Shown here: positions 7,407-12,349 of the stretch, in pieces | How positions within the stretch are numbered: the stretch's first letter is position 1 | Layout of the letters: every line of letters starts with the position of its first letter | Source: CAKVOD01 sp964489405 | GTDB lineage: Bacteria > Bacillota > Clostridia > Christensenellales > UBA1242 | DNA: 12,349 bases | NCBI GenBank assembly: GCA_964489405.1 | Contig: CAZAYL010000028.1 | Coordinates: forward strand, 1 to 12,349 | Reading direction: 5' to 3' | Notes under the pieces: generated by a model | What the model was told of the DNA's origin: nothing | What the model saw: the letters and a program-made list of their open reading frames with translations, nothing else | Database searches by the model: none | Translations under genes and position numbers: made by a program

Positions 7407-9497
7407 TTATATTTTTTGAATTAATTTTAAATCTATTCTTCCACGATTATCTACTTTAAGCACTTCTACCTTAACATTGTCACCAATTTTTAAGATATCT
7501 TCAACCTTTTCAACACGTTTATCGGAAAGTTTAGAAATATGAATTAACCCGTCCTTTGTCGGTGTTAAAGAAACAAAAGCACCAAAATCACTTATTTTAA
7601 CAACTGTTCCATCTAAAGTCATTCCTGCTTCAATTTCTAAAACGATATTTTGAATCATATTCTTTGCTTTTTCTATCATATCCGCATCACAACTAGCGAT
7701 TGTAACGAAACCACTATCTTCAATGTCTATTTTGACATTTGTTGCGTCAATAATTTTGTTAATATTTTTACCACCAGTCCCAATAACTTCACGAATTTTA
7801 TCGGGGTCAATATTGAATGAAACAATTTTTGGCGCATAATTTGAGAGAGTTTTACGTGGTGCGGGAATAACTTCCAACATTTTCCCCATTATAAATAAGC
7901 GTCCAATTCTTGCTTTTTCAAGTGCATTTTTTAAAATATTTTCATCAATACCTTTGATTTTAATATCCATTTGTATTGCTGTAATGCCCCTTTCTGTGCC
8001 CGCTACTTTAAAGTCCATATCCCCATAAAAATCTTCTTCTCCTTGGATATCTGTCAAGATAAATGTTTCATCCCCCTCTTTAATGAGTCCCATTGCAATC
8101 CCTGCAACTGGGGATGAAATTTGAACACCAGCATCCATAAGTGCTAGTGTTGAACCACATACACTAGCTTGCGAAGTTGAGCCATTGGAACTAAGCACTT
8201 CTGAAACAGTGCGAATTGCATATGGAAACTCTTCCTCTGTTGGCAACACAGGTTCAAGCGCACGTTCAGCAAGAGCGCCATGCCCAATCTCTCTACGCCC
8301 AGTTCCGCGAAGCATTTTTGCTTCGCCTGTACTATAAGGAGGCATATTGTAGTGATGCATATACCTTTTCTCTTCCTCAACATCTTCAAGTCCTTCAATG
8401 TGTTGCATTTCACTAAGCATTCCCAATGTGCAAGTCGTCAAAACTTGAGTTTGTCCACGCGTAAAGACTCCAGAACCATGCACACGTGGTAATATCCCAG
8501 TTTCGCACCAAATAGGCCTAATCTCATCAAGTTTTCTACCATCCAAACGTACCCCTTTTGAAACAATGTTTTCACGTACTTTTTGTTTAGTCATAGTAAA
8601 GATTACTTGTTCGATCAATGTATTTAAGTTATCTTCATTTGGGTACAAGTTTTCAAAATGATTTAAAATATATTCCTTCATTTGTTTGTTTCGATTTTGT
8701 CTCTCTTCTCTTACAAATGTGTCTAATACATTATCAAGTAAAGGTGTAACAAATTGTTTAATTTCGTTTTTAATTTTGAGCAAATTTTCATCTTCAGCTA
8801 ATATTGTCTTCTTCTCTTTTGAAAATTCTTTTATGATTTTCGACTGAAATTCAACCTGCTTTTTAATTTCATTGTGGGCAAACATTATTGCATTCAACAT
8901 TGTTTCTTCATCTACAAATTTAGCGCCAGCTTCGACCATCAAAACCGCATCATATGTTCCTGCAACTGTCAAGTTAAGGCGACTATTCTCACGTTCAGAT
9001 TGCGTTGGATTTATTATAAATTTACCATCAACTAAACCAACATTTACTGCGCCTGTAGGCCCTTCAAATGGTGCTGACGATATGCTTAAAGCAATACTCG
9101 AACCAAGCATAGCTAGCGGTTCTGGCAAAACATCAGGGTCAATTGATAATGGTGTAGCGACAATTGAAATGTCATTATGAAAGCCCTTTGGGAATAGTGG
9201 TCTTAATGGTCTATCAATCAATCTTGAAACTAAAATTGCTTTGTCAGTTGGTTTCCCCTCACGTCTTTTGTATCCTCCTGGAATTTTACCAACTGCATAT
9301 AACTTTTCTTCATAATCAACTGATAGTGGCAAAAAATCTACTCCCTCTCGAGGCTTTTCAGCGACTGTTGCATTTACCATAACAATGGTATCACCGCATT
9401 TCACTAGACATGAGCCGTCCGCTTGCATCGCATATTTTCCAATGCTCACTTCGACTTTTTTGCCACCAATGATAATTTCAAATACTTTTTCTTCCAT
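7407..9497 (-). CDS. pnp: Polyribonucleotide nucleotidyltransferase (PNPase)
   Basis: PNPase degrades RNA from the 3' end by phosphorolysis and can add tails; it is a cytoplasmic trimer. The 696 residues show the full layout: first RNase PH-like domain (about 1-140), helical linker (about 210-310), second RNase PH-like domain (about 315-545), KH domain with VIGTGGKNIN (571-580) and S1 domain (about 625-692, DGTVVKISDFGAFV). Active-site elements are visible: FTRGQTQ (345-351), SSNGSTSQASVCGSTLALMD (436-455) and the acidic cluster GEEDFYGDMDF (486-496). ATG 9497 has AGGAG at ideal spacing; an in-frame ATG at 9518 includes the ribosome site and part of a palindrome and was rejected. It follows rpsO, as in most Bacillota, but a terminator and a separate upstream region suggest its own transcription. 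Confidence 0.98.
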   Translation of the reverse strand: MEEKVFEIIIGGKKVEVSIGKYAMQADGSCLVKCGDTIVMVNATVAEKPREGVDFLPLSVDYEEKLYAVGKIPGGYKRREGKPTDKAILVSRLIDRPLRPLFPKGFHNDISIVATPLSIDPDVLPEPLAMLGSSIALSISSAPFEGPTGAVNVGLVDGKFIINPTQSERENSRLNLTVAGTYDAVLMVEAGAKFVDEETMLNAIMFAHNEIKKQVEFQSKIIKEFSKEKKTILAEDENLLKIKNEIKQFVTPLLDNVLDTFVREERQNRNKQMKEYILNHFENLYPNEDNLNTLIEQVIFTMTKQKVRENIVSKGVRLDGRKLDEIRPIWCETGILPRVHGSGVFTRGQTQVLTTCTLGMLSEMQHIEGLEDVEEEKRYMHHYNMPPYSTGEAKMLRGTGRREIGHGALAERALEPVLPTEEEFPYAIRTVSEVLSSNGSTSQASVCGSTLALMDAGVQISSPVAGIAMGLIKEGDETFILTDIQGEEDFYGDMDFKVAGTERGITAIQMDIKIKGIDENILKNALEKARIGRLFIMGKMLEVIPAPRKTLSNYAPKIVSFNIDPDKIREVIGTGGKNINKIIDATNVKIDIEDSGFVTIASCDADMIEKAKNMIQNIVLEIEAGMTLDGTVVKISDFGAFVSLTPTKDGLIHISKLSDKRVEKVEDILKIGDNVKVEVLKVDNRGRIDLKLIQKI

Positions 9498-9508
9498 ATT
9501 TACTCCTG

Positions 9509-9560
9509 TATAATACACAATATATAGTGTATTATAATTTTAAAATACACCATATATTGT
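9509..9560 (-). promoter_or_regulatory. pnp upstream region: perfect palindrome plus a degenerate repeat 32 bp away
   Basis: A perfect inverted repeat with 10-bp arms, TATAATACAC and GTGTATTATA, and an 8-base centre lies at 9509-9536 and ends one base before the pnp ribosome site. A related sequence starts at 9541 (first 20 positions match at 17), exactly 32 bases along, about three helical turns. The palindrome contains TATAAT (9531-9536), which could be the -10 box, but no good -35 lies 16-18 bases upstream. It may be an operator over the promoter, or, if transcribed, a leader hairpin next to the ribosome site. Enterobacterial pnp is autoregulated through a leader hairpin, a known parallel but not the same sequence. 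Confidence 0.5.
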
Positions 9561-9605
9561 AATAAAATGTGTTGATTTAGTTTTTTTGATAAAATGAATG
9601 TGTAT

Positions 9606-9653
9606 TAAAACAAAAAGCCCAAAACCATAGCTTTCGCGTAAGTTTCAGGCTTT
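9606..9653 (-). terminator. Intrinsic terminator after rpsO
   Basis: Five bases after the rpsO stop, the minus strand folds AAAGCCTGAAAC (9642-9653) with GTTTTGGGCTTT (9614-9625), a 12-bp stem with two G-U pairs. Inside it a second short stem, TA(C)GC-GAAA-GCTA, is closed by a GNRA tetraloop. A U-rich tract (TTTTTGTTTT) follows. This should end the rpsO transcript and leave pnp mostly dependent on its own promoter. Confidence 0.85.
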
Positions 9654-9658
9654 GAGCA

Positions 9659-9910
9659 TTATCTAAGTCCTAATTCTTGTGAAAGAGTTCTGAATTTCTC
9701 AATATCAGTCTTTTTCAAATATGCCAAAAGACCCTTTCTTTGTCCGACAAGTTTTAACAACCCGCGACGTGTGTGATTATCTTTTGGGTGAACTTTCAAA
9801 TGTTCATTCAAATGATTAATTCTTTCAGTAAGCAAAGCGATTTGGACTTCAGTCGAACCAGTGTCTTTTTCATCTCTGCCAAATTTCTGAATGATTTCTT
9901 TCTTTTCCAT
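9659..9910 (-). CDS. rpsO: 30S ribosomal protein S15
   Basis: S15 binds the central domain of 16S rRNA early in assembly of the small subunit. The 83 residues include the family signature: GRDEKDTGSTEVQIALLTER near residue 12-31, then HLNEHLKVHPKDNHTRRGLL and VGQRKGLLAYL, ending ELGLR. Family length is about 88; the small difference is at the N-terminus. ATG 9910 is chosen since GGAGGAG lies just before it; the in-frame ATG at 9922 would put the ribosome site inside the gene. It has a strong promoter and leader of its own and is followed by a terminator. Identity is certain. Confidence 0.97.
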   Translation of the reverse strand: MEKKEIIQKFGRDEKDTGSTEVQIALLTERINHLNEHLKVHPKDNHTRRGLLKLVGQRKGLLAYLKKTDIEKFRTLSQELGLR

Positions 9911-9979
9911 TTTCTCCTCCATTAAAATACGCCCAAAGCAAAGAATAGCGTCGGAGACTCGACTAACTTTGCCAAAGGT
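9911..9979 (-). promoter_or_regulatory. rpsO 5' leader, possible S15 autoregulatory element
   Basis: The predicted leader of about 69 bases can fold GCAAAG (9967-9972) with CTTTGC (9938-9943), enclosing a second hairpin GTCG/CGAC (9960-9963 with 9950-9953) whose loop is AGTCTC. The sequence TCTCC in that loop and its closing base (9953-9957) is fully complementary to GGAGA at the ribosome site (9913-9917), so a pseudoknot that hides the start is possible. S15 represses its own translation through structured leaders in several bacteria, including a pseudoknot in Escherichia coli. I infer the same here; the pairing is short and I could not compute energies. Confidence 0.45.
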
Positions 9980-9985
9980 AGTAAT

Positions 9986-10014
9986 ATGATATCATAAATA
10001 GAATTAAATGTCAA
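9986..10014 (-). promoter_or_regulatory. Strong sigma-A promoter of rpsO
   Basis: The minus strand carries a perfect -35 TTGACA (10009-10014), a 17-base spacer, and TATCAT (9986-9991) preceded by TGA as an extended -10. The start would be near 9979. It begins just after the stop codon of the Mur ligase gene and sits in the short gap before rpsO, as expected for a highly expressed ribosomal protein gene. Confidence 0.88.
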
Positions 10015-10022
10015 GCATTTAT

Positions 10023-11657
10023 TCACAAGTAATTGTCAGGTAAGTCGTTATAAAACAAGATAACTGCTTGACTTCGCGTAATTCTCTTTAAAAGTTCTTT
10101 TGCATTTTCTAGGGTGTCAGTTTGGTACATATTTGTAGAATCAAAGCCTTTGTTTTGAAGTCCTTGCTTCAAATATTCTGCATTTGATAAATTTACAAGT
10201 ATAACTTTATCCGCAACAACAGCAATTTGTTCTCCAAAATCTATATTTGCTTGTCTTTCTTTTGCCCCCAATTCGACAAGCCCTGGTGTAACCACAATCT
10301 TTTCTCCATCAAACATCTTTAAAACATCTAAAGCGCGCTTGGCGCCATCAATGCTTCCGTTATATGAATCATCTAAAATTGTAGAACCATTTTGCAAATT
10401 AATTAGTTGTAGACGATGTTCTATTGGTTGCAATTTCAAAATTCCATTACGAATTTGTTCAATTGTCAACCCCAACTTATTCGCAATAGCTGATGCACAT
10501 AGTATATTTTCAACATTGTGTTCACCTAATAACATTGTTGAACATTCAATGCTCTCATTCCCAATATGTAGTACAAAATGTGTCCCATTTTTATTTGTTT
10601 TAATTGCATCAGCATATACATCAAAAAGTTTGTCAAATCCACATATTATTCTAGAACAATTCCCTGCTTTTTTGTAAAGACTTTGACAAATTTCATTTTG
10701 TCCATTGAAAACCATCGTGCCATTTTGTGATAAATTTTCGACTAATTCATATTTTGTCTGTATGATTTTTTCTAATGTTCCAAAAGATTGCAAATGCTGT
10801 TCTCCCACACTTGTTAAAATGCCATATTGTGGACGCACTAATTCACAAAGTTCCTTAATATCTCCTTCATATCTTGCCCCCATTTCAGCAATTAAAACTT
10901 GATGTGAAAAATCTAAATACTGTATTATAGCTTTTGTTATCCCCATAGGTGTATTGTAACTCATAGGGCTAGTACACACCGAATATTTTTCAGACAAAAT
11001 CGTATTTAAAATAAATTTTGTACTAGTTTTTCCATAACTACCTGTAATCCCAATTTTTATTAATTCAGGATATTTTTTTAACTTACGCTTAGCCTGCATT
11101 ATGTATCTATTATAATTCCATTTTTCAAATGGCACTAGACACCAATTGATAACCAAAACTATAAGTGGAAGCAAAATTGGTATTAGTGCAACTATTGCAT
11201 ACCTAACTGGAGCGCAATATTGCGTAAAGAACCATATAAAACAAAAAGTAATACTACCACAAACTACAAAAAAAGTGTATTTAAGTCTACTCATTCGATT
11301 TGTAATTTTTAACGGTGTCTTTTTAGGCGCGCTATAAACATTAATGATGAACACAATAACCAAGTACAAGTAGAATAGTAGCCCAAAATAAGCCCAAAAT
11401 GCATCAATATTCGTCGAATCTAAAATAACATTTGTTACCATCATTAATGCAAAAGACAATATCGATAGCATTGATACTCGTGATATATACTTACCTTTAG
11501 TATCTTTTATCCAATTAAAGTAGGGTTTCGTTTTATAATTTGACAATTGCAAAATTTGGAAAAACTTATACCCCACATACCACATCAAGATTGCATTTAC
11601 AACAGAAATTGCAATTGCAATATACATATGTATATTTGAAGCATCAATAAAATTCAT
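10023..11657 (-). CDS. MurF-like Mur ligase with N-terminal membrane domain
   Basis: The 544 residues combine about five membrane helices (roughly 12-36, 62-80, 86-108, 127-147 and 152-174) with a Mur ligase that begins near residue 198. Ligase motifs: P-loop GITGSYGKTS (203-212), AEMGA (257-261), SVGEQHLQ with His288, GEHNVENILCA (378-388), HRLQ (414-417) and DDSYNGS (429-435), then the third-domain segment TPGLVELG (457-464). DDSYN and HRLQ resemble MurF, which adds D-Ala-D-Ala to the UDP-MurNAc-tripeptide. Soluble MurF is about 450 residues with a UDP-substrate domain at its N-terminus; here that domain is replaced by membrane helices, so the substrate may be lipid-linked or different. It overlaps the hydrolase stop by four bases, with AAAGGA upstream of the start, and lies away from the usual wall cluster. 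The Mur ligase superfamily is certain; exact reaction is not. Confidence 0.88.
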   Translation of the reverse strand: MNFIDASNIHMYIAIAISVVNAILMWYVGYKFFQILQLSNYKTKPYFNWIKDTKGKYISRVSMLSILSFALMMVTNVILDSTNIDAFWAYFGLLFYLYLVIVFIINVYSAPKKTPLKITNRMSRLKYTFFVVCGSITFCFIWFFTQYCAPVRYAIVALIPILLPLIVLVINWCLVPFEKWNYNRYIMQAKRKLKKYPELIKIGITGSYGKTSTKFILNTILSEKYSVCTSPMSYNTPMGITKAIIQYLDFSHQVLIAEMGARYEGDIKELCELVRPQYGILTSVGEQHLQSFGTLEKIIQTKYELVENLSQNGTMVFNGQNEICQSLYKKAGNCSRIICGFDKLFDVYADAIKTNKNGTHFVLHIGNESIECSTMLLGEHNVENILCASAIANKLGLTIEQIRNGILKLQPIEHRLQLINLQNGSTILDDSYNGSIDGAKRALDVLKMFDGEKIVVTPGLVELGAKERQANIDFGEQIAVVADKVILVNLSNAEYLKQGLQNKGFDSTNMYQTDTLENAKELLKRITRSQAVILFYNDLPDNYL

Positions 11658-12349
11658 TTCAAAAATTCCTTTATTATTTTAATCACATTTAAAGAATCAT
11701 CAATGTAGGAAAAGTGCCCTGCATCTTTTACCACAAATAGTTTACTACATTTTATATATTTATGCAACTTTTTAGCCATATATAGTGGCGTATCTTTATC
11801 TTTTTCTCCCCAAATAATTAATGTATTTTGCATTATATTTTTCGCAAAATTACTCAAGTCTTGCTTAATGATATTTAAAAAAACTTTTTTTTCGTTTTCC
11901 TCTAAACTTTTGTAATCAACTGAACCAAATTTTTGTAAGCATTTTTTATTTTTTAAATTAATCGCAACTAATTTTTTGTTTATTTTATATCTTAAAATAT
12001 TAAATTTCTTTTTGAGATTAAAGCGTGGTTTAATTCCAGCTGAATCAATTAAAATTATTTTAGTAATATTTATTTGGTTATTATTCCCCAATATCATTGC
12101 CACACGCCCACCAAAAGAATGGCCTAGTAAAATAACTTCCTTTAATTTTAAATATCTTATGAGTTGAACAATAACATCTGCATATGTAAATATTGTAAAA
12201 TCATAATTAGGTTTATCGCTCATTCCAAAACCACAAAAATCAACTGATAAAACATTATACCCTTCAAATGCTGAACTTATCGGTAAAAAACTTTGAAAAT
12301 TACCCCCCCACCCATGTAACAGCACTATAGTTGCAACATTTTCAGTTAT
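11654..12349 (-). CDS. Alpha/beta hydrolase (5' end lost at window edge)
   Basis: The frame stays open to base 12349, giving 231 residues without a start. A GTG at 12325 is internal, because eight codons before it already continue the first beta strand into VLLHGWGG. The fold is clear: oxyanion segment HGWGG (12-16), nucleophile elbow GHSFGG with Ser78, acid in WGEKD (Asp184) and histidine in DAGHF (His212). Family length is about 250-270, so some 20-30 residues are missing. There is no signal peptide in the visible part. Its stop overlaps the start of the Mur ligase gene (ATGA), suggesting coupled translation and a shared task, perhaps in wall or lipid metabolism. Substrate cannot be read from the sequence; esterase, lipase and peptidase roles all remain open. 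Confidence 0.88.
   Translation of the reverse strand: MTENVATIVLLHGWGGNFQSFLPISSAFEGYNVLSVDFCGFGMSDKPNYDFTIFTYADVIVQLIRYLKLKEVILLGHSFGGRVAMILGNNNQINITKIILIDSAGIKPRFNLKKKFNILRYKINKKLVAINLKNKKCLQKFGSVDYKSLEENEKKVFLNIIKQDLSNFAKNIMQNTLIIWGEKDKDTPLYMAKKLHKYIKCSKLFVVKDAGHFSYIDDSLNVIKIIKEFLK

Noticed and set aside
8144..9382. Several open frames of 66-102 codons within pnp on both strands
   Set aside because: They overlap conserved PNPase domains in other frames and show no protein motifs of their own.
12323..12325. GTG as the start of the alpha/beta hydrolase
   Set aside because: It falls inside the first beta strand just before the oxyanion motif, and the frame continues open upstream to the window edge, so the gene is truncated by the window.
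1..12349. CRISPR array, insertion sequence, prophage or defence island
   Set aside because: No spaced direct repeats, transposase or integrase motifs, terminal inverted repeats or defence domains; gene order is that of a conserved core block.

Overview
The window is a strongly AT-rich stretch of bacterial chromosome in which every recognisable gene lies on the minus strand, so transcription runs from high to low coordinates. Gene content and order (rpsO, pnp, a YlxY-type deacetylase, ftsK/spoIIIE, rimO, pgsA, cinA, recA) match a core block known from Bacillota, especially Clostridia and related uncultured gut lineages. Shine-Dalgarno sites are strong (AGGAG, GGAGGAG), TGA is used as a stop, and the YlxY-type gene hints at descent from endospore formers. 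Species and genus cannot be fixed from the sequence.

Layout in transcription order. (1) 12349-10023: an alpha/beta hydrolase, cut by the window edge, whose stop overlaps the start of a MurF-like Mur ligase carrying an N-terminal membrane domain. (2) 10014-9606: rpsO with a near-consensus promoter, a structured leader that may be the site of S15 autoregulation, and a strong intrinsic terminator. (3) 9560-7376: pnp, preceded by a palindrome and a degenerate repeat of it, and followed by an intrinsic terminator. (4) 7343-6642: the YlxY-like deacetylase. (5) 6575-1: a tightly packed operon ftsK-rimO-pgsA-cinA-recA with an extended -10 promoter before ftsK, stop/start overlaps at rimO/pgsA and pgsA/cinA, and a probable additional promoter for recA inside the end of cinA. 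recA is cut by the left edge after 294 codons.

The genes cover ordinary functions: translation and RNA turnover (rpsO, pnp, rimO), chromosome segregation and repair (ftsK, recA), phospholipid synthesis (pgsA), NMN salvage or a relic of it (cinA), and cell wall work (MurF-like ligase, deacetylase). I found no mobile element, CRISPR array, tRNA, rRNA, toxin-antitoxin or defence system, and no gene-free stretch longer than 300 bases. I do not see a novel multi-gene system. The points worth a second look are a CinA whose domains have lost canonical motifs, a membrane-fused MurF-like ligase coupled to a hydrolase, a possible pseudoknot in the rpsO leader, and the paired repeats before pnp.
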